This document shows, one piece after another, positions 17,414-26,498 of a stretch of 64,000 bases of DNA. Source of the stretch: CAKKQX01 sp963734595 (GTDB lineage Bacteria; Pseudomonadota; Gammaproteobacteria; Burkholderiales; SG8-41). The stretch covers positions 248,001 through 312,000 of the forward strand of contig CAVTHV010000026.1 of the NCBI GenBank assembly GCA_963734595.1, written 5' to 3'. The position numbers and the translations under genes are program-made. Under the pieces are notes generated by a model. The model was given only the letters and a program-made list of their open reading frames with translations. It was not told where the DNA came from and did not search any database. Numbering within the stretch: position 1 is the first letter of the stretch; the number at the start of each line of letters is the position of its first letter.

Positions 17414-19339
17414 TTAGTCTTTGATCAGCTGCACGTACGGCACTTTCTTCAGCGTCCACTTCTTGGTGTCGCGGTCGTAGCTGCGAGTTGACGAAGCATT
17501 TCCAGTTCTCGTCGTCGATGTAGTTGTGGTCCATCCGGTAGTAGAAGCCCGGATAGCGCGTTTCCTCGCGGAACTGGATGTGCTTCATGTGGCACTCGGC
17601 GGCGATGATGCGGTGGTAGTTCTCCCACGCGCGCAGCAGCTCGTGCAGGTCCTTGGCGCGCATCTTGAGCGAGTCTTCCTTGATCATCTCGAGCTTCTTC
17701 TCGCAGATCTCGAGCATCTTCGCGTTGGTCTGGTACCAGGTCGACACGCCCGCGCAGTACTCGTCCATGATTTTCTGCAGGCGGAACTGCAGCATCTTGG
17801 GCGTGATGTAGTGCGGATTGATGTCGATCGCGGTGGTGTAGTCCTTGTGCTGCAGGAAGGTCTTCACCGGGCGGTAGATTTCCTCGACCAGTTCCTGCGA
17901 CGCTGCGGCCGAGTTCGGGCTTCCAGTCCTTGTTGTCGAGCGCGAACTTGACCATCGCCTTGCGCGGCGATGCGTCCTTCGGCGTGCGAGCCGGAGGAGA
18001 ACTTGTGGCCCGAGGCGCCGACGCCGTCGCCGGCGGTGAACAGCCCCTTGACCGTGGTCATGCGGTTATAGCCCCACGACCATTCCTTGGGCGCGCCCGG
18101 GATGTCGGTCGGGCCCGACACCCAGATGCCGGCGCAGCCGGAGTGCGAGCCGAGCAGGTAGGGCTCGGTCGGCATGATTTCGGACAGGCTGCTTGTCCGG
18201 CTCGATGTTCTCGCCGGCCCAGATGCCGCACTGGGCGATGGTCATGTCGAGGAAGTCTTCCCACGCCTCGGCTTCGAGGTGCTTGACTTCCTTCGGCGTC
18301 ATTTTCTCGGCGAGCTTCGCCATCGCGGCCGGGCGTGTCCATGATGATCGGGCCGCGGCCGTTCGTTCATCTCCTCCAGCATGATGTGGTTGCGCAGGCA
18401 GGTGCCGGGCACGCCCTGGCCGTACTTGCCGAAGCGCTTCTCGTCCTTGATGATGTCGCCGTCGATCTTGTTGTAGTCCTCGCCCGGCGCCGTTCATCAC
18501 CTGCGCCTTGAACAGCAGGAACCAGGCGCCGACCGGACCGTAGCCGTCCTTGAAGCGCGCCGGCACGAAGCGGTTTTCCATCATCGTCATTTCGGCGCCG
18601 CATTCGGCCGCCATCGCGTAGGTCGAGCCGGCGTTCCACACCGGGTACCAGGCGCGGCCCGCGCCTTCGCCGACCGAGCGCGGACGGAACACGTTGACCG
18701 CGCCGCCGCAGGCCAGCAGGCAGCACTTGAACTTGTAGATGTAGAGCTTGTGCTCGCGCACCGAGAAACCCGCCGCGCCGGCGACGCGGCGTCGGGTCGT
18801 TCTTGTCGGTGACCATGCGCACGATGAACACGCGCTCCTGGATGTTGTCCATGCCGAGCGCTTTTTTCGCGGCCTCGGCGACGATCCACTTGTAGGATTC
18901 GCCGTTGATCATGATCTGCCACTTGCCCGAGCGCACCGGCTTGCCGCCCTGCGCGCAGCGTCTTGTCCTCGTCGCCGGGCTGTTTCCAGATCGGCAGGCC
19001 CCATTCCTCGAAATTGTGCACCGAGTCGTCGACGTGGCGGCCGACGTCGTAGATCAGGTCTTCGCGGATGATGCCCATCAGGTCGTTGCGCACGTAGCGC
19101 ACGTAGTCGGCGGGATCGTTCTCGCCCATGTAGGTGTTGATCGCCGACAGGCCCTGCGCCACCGCGCCCGAGCGGTCCATCGCCGCCTTGTCGACCAGCT
19201 TGATCTTGAGGCCGGTGCCCTCGGTCCAGCGCGTGATCTCGAACGCGGCGCCGCAGGCGGCCATGCCGCCGCCGATGATCAGGATATCGACTTCTTCCTC
19301 GATGATTTCCGGATTGCCAAATTCGAATTATTCAGCCAT
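17414..19339 (-). CDS. aprA: Adenylylsulfate reductase alpha subunit (about nine probable insertions and an in-frame stop at codon 4)
   Basis: FAD-binding catalytic subunit interconverting APS and sulfite plus AMP; beside sat it probably runs oxidatively. The ATG at 19339 has an AAGGA site and reads MAE, then TAA (19328-19330), then FEFGNPEIIEEEVDILIIGGGMAACGAAFE, the family N-terminus with the FAD GGG motif. Further segments are NTYMGENDPADYVRYVRND, CCLLACGGAVNVFRPRSVGEGAGRAWYP, AECGAEMTMMENRFVPARFKDGYGPVGAWF and SGCAGIWVSGPTDIPG. The C-terminus ends VQLIKD. Inferred insertions near 17483, 17910, 17962, 18187, 18331, 18361, 18484, 18788 and 18949 correct the length to 638 residues, the family norm. 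I consider the gene real and the disruptions probable errors, though the stop cannot be explained by an insertion. Confidence 0.88.
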
Positions 19340-19423
19340 TGCTGTGTTCCTTTCTCGATGGGCCTGTATCCGCCAGATCTCTGCGGCGGCCTCGTGCCGG
19401 TGATGACAATCTGACATTGCAGG

Positions 19424-19888
19424 TTACGCCTTGACGAACTGGCTCATGTCGCACTTGTGCGTGCCGTGCGTGAACAGCGTCGAGTGGTCCTCGATTTCGG
19501 CCATGTTCGGCTTGGGCTTGCCGCCGTAGGGATTGGCCGAGCCTTCGGGCGTGGTGCGGATCGGGAACTTGAAGCGCTTCATGGTGCCGTTGCGGAACTT
19601 GATGGTCCACATGATCGAGTCGGTGCCGCGCAGCGGCTGCACCGAGGCGCCCAGCGGCACGACGTCGGCGTAGTGGCGCACTTCGATCGCGTTCTGCGGA
19701 CAGATCTTGACGCAGGAATAGCACTCCCAGCACTGCTCGGGTTCCTGGTTGAAGGCCTTCATCGCGTGGCCGGTCAGCGAACCGTCCTTGTCCAGCAGCA
19801 TCAGGTCGTGCGGGCAGATGTACATGCAGGCGGTCTTGTCCTGGCCTTTGCAGCCGTCGCATTTTTCGGTGCGCACAAATGTCGGCAT
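19424..19888 (-). CDS. aprB: Adenylylsulfate reductase beta subunit
   Basis: Electron-transfer subunit of APS reductase, intact at 154 residues from ATG 19888 (AAGGAG site nine bases upstream). The two [4Fe-4S] motifs are visible: CDGCKGQDKTACMYICPHD (residues ~10-28) and CWECYSCVKICPQNA (near 45-60). The C-terminal part (RFKFPIRTTPEGSANPYGGKP) wraps AprA in known structures. It lies 102 nt after sat and 84 nt before aprA in one operon. It is the only undamaged gene of this 8-kb stretch. Confidence 0.95.
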   Translation of the reverse strand: MPTFVRTEKCDGCKGQDKTACMYICPHDLMLLDKDGSLTGHAMKAFNQEPEQCWECYSCVKICPQNAIEVRHYADVVPLGASVQPLRGTDSIMWTIKFRNGTMKRFKFPIRTTPEGSANPYGGKPKPNMAEIEDHSTLFTHGTHKCDMSQFVKA

Positions 19889-19990
19889 CGTTCTTTCTCC
19901 TTGATCGAAACAAATAATCAGTGTAAAGAGTTGAGGGTCGAAGAAATCGTTATCAAACAAAGCTTTGCGCCGTATCTGCATTGACACTCA

Positions 19991-21214
19991 TCAACGCGCC
20001 GAATGCCCGGCCAGCTTCACCTCGACCTTGTCCTGCGTCCTTGATCGTGCCGTAGTACTCGCGCAGGATTTCGAGCACTTCGGGGCGGCTGAATTCCGCC
20101 GGCACCGGCTTCGCCTTCGGACAGCCATTTTCTGCAGCTTGGTGCCGGAGACGCAGCAACCGGTCCTTTCGCGTCGTGCGGGCAGGTGCGGGCCGAGGCC
20201 ATGCCGCCGCACTGGTAGCACCAGAACGTCCAGTCGATCTTGAGCGGCCGGGTTTCCAGCGCGTCTTTCGGGATCTCGTCGAAAATGTGGTGCGCATCGA
20301 ACGGGCCGTAATAGTTGCCGACACCGGCGTGATCGCGGCCGACGATCTGATGCGAGCAGCCGTAGTTCTGGCGGAACAGCGCGTGCAGCAGCGCCTCGCG
20401 CGGCCCGGCATAGCGCATGTCGAGCGGGTAGCCGGACTGCACCACGGTCTTCTTCACGAAATACTTGTCGATCAGCACGCCAATTGCCTTGGTGCGCACT
20501 TCTGCCGGAATGTCGCCGGGCTTGAGATTGCCGAGCAGCGAGTGCACCAGCACGCCGTCGCAAACCTCGATCGCCACCTTGGCCAGGTATTCGTGCGACC
20601 GGTGCATGGGGTTGCGCGTCTGGAATGCGGCAACGGTGGACCAGCCGTTGGCTTCGAATGCGGCGCGGGTTTGTGCCGGGCGTCATGTAAAGCGCGCCGT
20701 ATTTTTCAGGGAAGCCGCCCTGGGACAGCACCTTGACCGGGCCGGCGAGATTGACCTCGCCTTGTTCCATCACCATCTTCACGCCCGGGTGCTCGGGGTC
20801 GGTGGTCTTGAACACCGCCGCGCATTCATGCGCCTTGTTGATCGCGTATTTCTCGGTGACCTTCATGGTGGCGAGCAATTCGTCGTTTTCCGGATCCATG
20901 AGCGCAATATCGGTGCCGGTCTTGAACGTCGCCGCGGTATCCTTGCCGGTGGAGAGCGTAATCGGAATCGGCCAGAACAGGCCGTTGGTCATTTTCATGC
21001 CGGCGCACACGCCTTCCCAGTCGGCGTGAGTCATGAACCCGTCGAGCGGCGTGAAACCGCCGATGCCAAGCATGATCAGGTCGCCCTTTTCGCGCGAACT
21101 GACCCAGATCTTCGGCATGGAGAGGGCGCGCTTTTTCTCTTCACGCAAAGCAGCGCCCTCGAGCAACAGCGGCCTGAGGGTTCCGCCGCCGTGAGGATTT
21201 ACCAGTTTTGCCAC
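19991..21214 (-). CDS. sat: ATP sulfurylase (about six probable +1 insertions)
   Basis: Forms ATP and sulfate from APS and pyrophosphate in sulfur oxidisers. A GTG start at 21214 gives the family N-terminus (AKLVNPHGGGTLRPLLLEG). Segments include LIMLGIGGFTPLDGFM near residue 55, TRNPMHRSHEYL (the QTRNPxHRxHE nucleotide loop) near 195, GRDHAGVGNYYGPFDAHHIF near 290 and a Cys-containing zinc region (TFWCYQCGGMASARTCPHD). Insertions near 20679, 20164, 20159, 20125, 20105 and 20036 are inferred; correction gives 405 residues, matching the homo-oligomeric prokaryotic Sat. The ATG farther upstream (21295) is less likely because the added residues are not family-like. It is the first gene of the sat-aprB-aprA operon. 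Confidence 0.9.
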   Translation of the reverse strand: MAKLVNPHGGGTLRPLLLEGAALREEKKRALSMPKIWVSSREKGDLIMLGIGGFTPLDGFMTHADWEGVCAGMKMTNGLFWPIPITLSTGKDTAATFKTGTDIALMDPENDELLATMKVTEKYAINKAHECAAVFKTTDPEHPGVKMVMEQGEVNLAGPVKVLSQGGFPEKYGALYMTPGTNPRRIRSQRLVHRCRIPDAQPHAPVARIPGQGGDRGLRRRAGALAARQSQARRHSGRSAHQGNWRADRQVFREEDRGAVRLPARHALCRAARGAAARAVPPELRLLASDRRPRSRRCRQLLRPVRCAPHFRRDPERRAGNPAAQDRLDVLVLPVRRHGLGPHLPARRERTGCCVSGTKLQKMAVRRRSRCRRNSAAPKCSKSCASTTARSRTQDKVEVKLAGHSAR

Positions 21215-21387
21215 AACAAAAGTGCTCCGGAACAACGAATTATGATGATTTTTTGTAGCCGACAAGGTTAGCATGGATGCCCCTGCCGAACCCATCCATT
21301 TATTTTATTGCCGAATAAGTGAACTCGATTTGCCGCCGGTGGGCCAAGTTGGCTTTCAACCCCGTCGCAGGGACGCGCAACCGGCCG

Positions 21388-22753
21388 CTAAGCCGGCGCC
21401 GGCAACCGGATGGTAACGATCAATCCGCCTTCCGGCTGATTGCGGGCCGAAATTTCCCCGCCGTGCAAGCGCACCGCGCGCTCGGCAATGGCAAGCCCGA
21501 GACCGTAGCCGCCGCTGGAACGATCCCGGGCAGAGCCGACGCGGACGAAGGGCTCGAACAACCGCGTCAGCATTTCTTCGGGTACACCCGAACCGCAATC
21601 ACGTACGCTGATTTCAAGCCAACCCGGTTGCGCCGGATCGCGGTTCATGGTCAGGGTGACCACCGTACCTTCAGCTGTATATTTGACTGCGTTGCGCACG
21701 ACATTTTCGAGGGCGCTATGCAGCAGTTGTCCGTTCCCCTGGATGGTGGCCGGCACGCGCTTTTCCAAATGCAAGGTACAGTGGCGCGCCTGGCCCTCGA
21801 GCGCTACATCCGAGACGATGGTCTGCAGCAACTCGCTCAGGTCCACCGGTTCGGGTACCGGCGGCTGGGTATCCGATTCCAGCCGCGCCAGCGACAGCAA
21901 TTGTCCGATCAGTTCGTTGAGACGCTCGATTTCGCGTTCAATGCGGTCCAGTTCCGGGAGGGGAGTTGGTGCCTGCCCGCTGGCGTGCCAGTCCAAGCGC
22001 GACCTCAACCCTGGAGAGCGGCGAGCGCAGTTCGTGCGATACGTCTATCAGCAATTGTTTTTGTGACAGCATCAATGTGCTGAGGCGTTCCGCCATATGG
22101 TCGAAGGCCGTGGCGAGATCGACGATTTCGTCACGCCGGTACCCCATCAGGGGAGCGACGCGCTGGCTGAGATCGCCTGCGGCATAGGCTTCCGTGGCGC
22201 GGCGCAGTTGCTTGAGCGGCGCCGTGAGATAGCGCGCGAGCAGCAGACATACCAGCGCGCCGATGAACACGCCGACCAGGAGCGGTATTGCAACCACACG
22301 CGGGCGCTGCAAAAAACGTCCGAGGGTTACGCTTTGAAAATCATGAGTAAGCCAGTACTCGGTCCCGTCCGGACGGTGTATCACGGGGCGGATTTTCAAA
22401 ATGAGCTGGTCGTCTGCGTATTTCGGATTCAACGATCGGCGCAGGCGCTCCAGGGCCGGAGGGGAGACTTCGCGCCCCAGCAAATCCTTGCCGTCGGCAC
22501 CGAGCACCAGAACCGGAACCATTTCTTCGCTGTCCACATCGCGTGCCCAGGCCTTGAGCCCTTCGATCCCGTCACTTTGCAGGACCGCTTGCGCTTCGGC
22601 CACCTGGCGGTTCAGGGTCTCGTAGCGTACGGTCGCATCTCTGTGTTCCTTGATTTGATCGAGATATTGCGACGCGGCAACGATGATCGCCAGCGTAAAA
22701 AGGATAAGCACGACCCAGAACGACAGAAAAATCTTCCAGAACAGTCTGTGCAT
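21388..22753 (-). CDS. cpxA: Sensor histidine kinase, CpxA-like (one probable +1 insertion)
   Basis: Membrane histidine kinase. Transmembrane segments near residues 8-30 and 165-188 flank a ~130-residue periplasmic sensor region. A HAMP linker (RYLTAPLKQLRRATEAYAAGDL) follows, then the H-box DVSHELRSPLSR (phospho-His near 250), N-box NVVRNAVKYTAEG, G1 DCGSGVPEEM, F-box FEPFVRV and G2 GYGLGLAIA. A single extra base in the G/C run near 21956-21964 separates the H-box region from the ATPase; correction gives 454 residues. It is 12 nt downstream of the response regulator. CpxA identity is supported by overall layout and the CpxR-type box upstream of the operon. Confidence 0.85.
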
Positions 22754-22765
22754 GTCGCGCCGTTT

Positions 22766-23464
22766 CTAGGTCAGCACGTATTGATAGCCGATGCCGCGCA
22801 CGGTCACGATCCGGTCCTGGCCATCGGGAAGGGGGCCGAGCTTCCGGCGCAGATTGCTCACGTGCATGTCCAGGCTGCGGTCATAGGGGGCGAGTTTGCG
22901 GTCCAGCGCGCGCTCGGAGAGGTTCGCCTTCGACACCACGCGACCGGCGTCACGCAGCAGCGCTTCGAGAACGCAATACTCGGTACTGGTCATTTCGACC
23001 GTGTTGCCCCGGCAGGTCACGGTGCGCGCCCCGCTGTGGATCTGAAGGTCGCCGAAATGCAGGGTCTCCGGCGCAATGGAGCCCGCGTGCCCGCTATGCC
23101 TCGCCTCGGCGCGGCGCAGGATCGCGCGAATGCGGGCCACGAGCACCCGCGGGTTGCAGGGTTTCGCAAGATAATCGTCCGCGCCCAGTTCCAGCCCTGT
23201 GATGCTGTCCACGTCTTCACCACGCGCGGTCAGCATCAGCACCGGTGTTTTCGTGCGGGTACGCAAATCGCGCAACACTTCGAACCCGTTTTTGCGCGGC
23301 ATCATGACATCGAGGATGATCAGGTCGAACGCGCTGCCGCGGGCCATTTCCAATGCGGTCTGGCCATCGTGGGCCGAGACCAGCGCAAAGCCCTCGGCGG
23401 CGAGGTATTCTTTCAGCATATCGCAGAGTTCGACGTCGTCATCTGCGAGCAGGATACGGTGCAT
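22766..23464 (-). CDS. cpxR: Response regulator, CpxR-like (OmpR family)
   Basis: 232-residue OmpR-class regulator. The receiver has the acidic pocket ADDDVELCDML, phospho-acceptor in LIILDVMMPRKNGFE (Asp near 51), conserved Thr/Ser in VLMLTARG and Lys in DYLAKPCNP. The winged helix covers residues ~130-232 (EMTSTEYCVLEALLRDAGRVVSK, DMHVSNLRRKLG, TVRGIGYQYV). The residue pattern is CpxR-like (ELCDMLKEYLAAEGF). A perfect GTAAA-N5-GTAAA box 76 nt upstream of the start fits autoregulation. Confidence 0.9.
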   Translation of the reverse strand: MHRILLADDDVELCDMLKEYLAAEGFALVSAHDGQTALEMARGSAFDLIILDVMMPRKNGFEVLRDLRTRTKTPVLMLTARGEDVDSITGLELGADDYLAKPCNPRVLVARIRAILRRAEARHSGHAGSIAPETLHFGDLQIHSGARTVTCRGNTVEMTSTEYCVLEALLRDAGRVVSKANLSERALDRKLAPYDRSLDMHVSNLRRKLGPLPDGQDRIVTVRGIGYQYVLT

Positions 23465-23539
23465 CTTTCAAGGCGTCCTGAAATAGGTAAGGCATCGTGC
23501 CACAGTCGCACCGGGCAGGCACATCACCCAATGCCGGTT

Positions 23540-23554
23540 TTTACAATTATTTAC
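23540..23554 (-). promoter_or_regulatory. Perfect CpxR-type box between cpxRA and the efflux operon
   Basis: Read on the minus strand, the sequence is GTAAATAATTGTAAA, exactly the GTAAA-N5-GTAAA operator of CpxR. It lies about 76-90 nt upstream of the cpxR-like start and 228 nt before the divergent tolC-like start. It could serve both operons. Confidence 0.6.
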
Positions 23555-23781
23555 AAGATGAGTTCTGCGGGACAGGCGGGATAATAGTAGTATGTAGCGC
23601 CCATGGATGCAGGACAGGGACCCAGGGGCTAGCGCCGCCAAGGCGTGCAGCAGCGGTGTTGCTGCAAACCTGCGTGTCGAACAAGTGATCATGAGTGGAG
23701 GCGCCGGTGCGGCGCCGATGTTGGCATTTGTTCCAACCGCATGTTTTTTATAATAAAATAATAAAAAATGTCACGGTGAAC

Positions 23782-25230
23782 ATGAACTATCGATTAGGCC
23801 TGATCGGGACGCTTTATGGGTGCTTGATCGCTGCGGCGGTTTCCACCCAGGCATTCGGCGAATCGATTTTTATCGACCCCCGCGGGATCGAAGCAAAGAC
23901 GGCTCCTGACCCCAGTCAGTATTGGCATCCGGACCGCGCGTTGCCTGAAGTGACGGCTCCGCCGCGCGTCGAACAGCCATCCGACAAAGCGCCGCTTACA
24001 CTTCCGGAACTCACCGAATTTGCCCTGCGGAACAATCCAAAAACGCGCCAGGCCTGGTTTGCGGCGCGTGCCGCTGCGGCGGGCGTAGCGATTGAACAGG
24101 CCGATTTGTTGCCGCAGATCACCGCCAATATCGGCGTGACGCGGTCGCTGCCGGTTTCGGCAACGACCGGATCGTCTGCGCCATGGATTACGCGCTATGG
24201 ACCCTCGGTGAACCTGGGTTACGTGCTGTTCGACTTTGGCGTGCAGGCCAACCAGGTCGATGCTGCGGAATACCGTTTGCTCGCCGCGAATCTTACCCAG
24301 AACCGCACTTTGCAGGATGTGGTATTCCAGGTGGAGCAGGCCTACTATCGCCTCCTCGGCGTGGATGCGCTGGTGCGGGTGAATGTGCTGTCGCTCAATA
24401 ACATCAAGACCGCATACGAAGCAGCGCAAAAGCGCAGGGAGTCCGGACTGGCCACGGTAGCCGATGTCTACCGCGTCGAGACGCAGGTTGCGCAAGCCCA
24501 GCTCAATCTGACACGCAGCCGTGGCGAGTTCGAGAAAGCTCGCGGTCAGCTTGCGGCGGCGGTCGGGTTACCGGTCAACAGGACTCTCAACGTGCAAACA
24601 CTGTCTTCTCCCCCTCAGATTCACCAGATCGAGAAGTCGATTGCCGATTTGCTGGAACGCGCGAAAGCTTCGCGCCCCGATCTTGTGGCGGCGGAAGCGC
24701 AGGCCCGTGCCGCCCGGGCATCGGCCGATGCGGCGGCGAAAGCCGGACTGCCCTCCCTCGAGATTGCCGGCACTGCGGGACGCACGGCGTTTCAGGATTC
24801 CCGTCCGATCGTAAATAACTACGCGCTGGGATTGAATCTGCGCATACCGTTGTTCACCGGGTTCAGGGATACCTATTCGGCACGCCAGGCCGAGGCCCAG
24901 GCCGCCCAGGCCCAGGCAGCCCGCGATGCATTGTTCCAGCAGACCGAACTCGACGTGTGGCAGTCTTATTACGACTTGCAGACCGCGGCGGGCGGCATCG
25001 GCAGCACCGAAGCGCAGGTGAAATCGGCCGAGCAGACGGCGCAGGCGACGCTCGCGCGCTACAAGTCGGGTTTCGGAAGCATTCTGGACCTGACTACGGC
25101 GCAGCAGGACGAGTCCAATGCGCGAGTGCAGCGCGTTCAGTCGTACCTGGACTGGTTTATTGCGCTGGCGCGGCTTAATTTCTCGATCGGGGCGGACAAT
25201 ATTTTAGCGGCGGCGGGCGACAAAAAATGA
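23782..25230 (+). CDS. TolC-family outer membrane efflux protein
   Basis: 482-residue TolC-type trimeric channel from the ATG at 23782 (a GTG six bases upstream is an alternative). A signal peptide precedes AFGES (cleavage near residue 27). Two OEP repeats are visible: LTLPELTEFALRNNPKTRQAW to VSATTG and FQVEQAYYRLLGVDALV, then LERAKASRPDLVAAEAQARAA and LDLTTAQQDESNARVQ. Long Ala/Gln-rich helices (residues ~200-260 and 400-450) form the tunnel. An AT-rich block with TATAAT lies just upstream (23748). It is the first gene of a tripartite efflux operon and overlaps the adaptor gene by 4 nt. Confidence 0.92.
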   Translation: MNYRLGLIGTLYGCLIAAAVSTQAFGESIFIDPRGIEAKTAPDPSQYWHPDRALPEVTAPPRVEQPSDKAPLTLPELTEFALRNNPKTRQAWFAARAAAAGVAIEQADLLPQITANIGVTRSLPVSATTGSSAPWITRYGPSVNLGYVLFDFGVQANQVDAAEYRLLAANLTQNRTLQDVVFQVEQAYYRLLGVDALVRVNVLSLNNIKTAYEAAQKRRESGLATVADVYRVETQVAQAQLNLTRSRGEFEKARGQLAAAVGLPVNRTLNVQTLSSPPQIHQIEKSIADLLERAKASRPDLVAAEAQARAARASADAAAKAGLPSLEIAGTAGRTAFQDSRPIVNNYALGLNLRIPLFTGFRDTYSARQAEAQAAQAQAARDALFQQTELDVWQSYYDLQTAAGGIGSTEAQVKSAEQTAQATLARYKSGFGSILDLTTAQQDESNARVQRVQSYLDWFIALARLNFSIGADNILAAAGDKK

Positions 25231-26493
25231 AACGTCTGACAATGTTGTTTGTATTTCTGGCGATCGGCGCCGTGGTTGGAGGCGGATATTGGTATTGGCA
25301 GCATGCGGCGAACGGGGCTGCGCCGGCAAGCCAAAAAGGCCAGGGCAGGGCCAAAGGCAAGGGCAAAGGCAAAGGTGGAGGCGGCGCTCTCGTCGTCAAG
25401 GCCAGCCGGGCGGTCGTCAAACCGATGCCGGTCCTGATCGAAGCCGTGGGAACGGTGGAGCCTGAACACAGCGTGCAGATCCGCGCTCAGGTTTCCGGCG
25501 TGCTGCAATCCGTAATGTTCAAGGAAGGCGACAAGGTCAAGGCCGGGCAGTTGCTGTTCCAGATCGATCCACGCACGTTCGAAGCCTCGCATAAGCAGGC
25601 ACAGGCGCAACTCGCGCGGGATCAGGCGCAGCTCGAAAATTCGCGTGTGCAGCAGGAGCGGCTCCAGCCCCTGCTGAAACGTGAATTCATCACGCGCCAG
25701 GAATACGACGTGGCGGTCACGTCCGTCAAATCGCTGGAAGCGACGGTTGCGGCGGACCGGGCGCTGGTCGAGCAGGCGCAGCATACAGCTCGAATTTTCC
25801 CGTATCCACGCGCCGATCAGCGGCCGCACCGGCTCGCTGGCGATCAAGTCCGGCAACCTGGTGGCCGCAGGCGCGGGCGGAGGCGGGGCGCCGCTCGTGA
25901 CCATCAACAGCACGGATCCGATCCTCGTCACGTTCAGCGTTCCGGAGCGGCAGCTGGACGAAATCCGCCGCTACCAGAACGACAAGGACATGCGGATCGA
26001 AATTCTGACCGACAGCAGCGGCCCGCCGGTCGCGGAGGGCAAGCTGGTTTTCATCGACAACACGATTACCGCCCAGACCGGCACAGTGTTGCTCAAGACC
26101 CGCGTGTCGACAACCGCAATGAAGCGCTCTGGCCGGGGCAGTTCGTGAATGTGCGTATCGTGCTCAAAATCGAGCCTGAAGCCGTGGTGGTGCCGGAAGC
26201 GGCGGTGCAACCCGGACAGGACGGCAGCTTTGTTTACCTGATCGACCAGGACAGCAAGGTGCGGGTGCAACCGGTCAAGATATCCCGTCAGATCCGCGAC
26301 GAGGTGGTTATCGCTTCCGGCATCAAGGCCGGCGATCGGGTAATCACGGAGATTCCGCAGGCATTGCAGCCGGGCGCAGTCGTGCGGCTGGCCGGCGCCG
26401 AGGGCAAGGGCGGCGGCGAAAAAGGAAAAGGGCAGGGCAAGAAGGGCAAGGGCGGCAAGAAAGATGGAGTCCGCAGGCAAACCGCAGGAATAG
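25227..26493 (+). CDS. RND efflux periplasmic adaptor (MFP; about three frame disturbances)
   Basis: Single-pass membrane fusion protein. The N-terminal anchor (residues 5-25) is followed by a Lys/Gly-repeat linker near residues 34-52, then the barrel-sandwich hybrid (VRAVGTVEPEHSVQIRAQVSG-like, DPRTFEASHKQAQAQLARD), the alpha-hairpin, LVTINSTDPILVTFSVPERQLDEI, and ALWPGQFVNVRIVL near 300. An extra C near 25785, a duplicated two-base unit near 26110 and one extra base in the C-terminal Lys/Gly tail (26400-26470) are inferred. Without the last one, the frame runs into the RND gene without a stop. Correction puts the stop TAG at 26491-26493 and gives 420 residues. The Gly/Lys-rich tracts at both ends are unusual. 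Confidence 0.85.
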
Positions 26494-26498
26494 CTGCC

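Noticed and set aside
17414..19339. aprA as a decayed pseudogene
   Set aside because: All conserved blocks survive, nearly all changes are +1 insertions, and the corrected length is exactly divisible by three; only the TAA at codon 4 remains unexplained.
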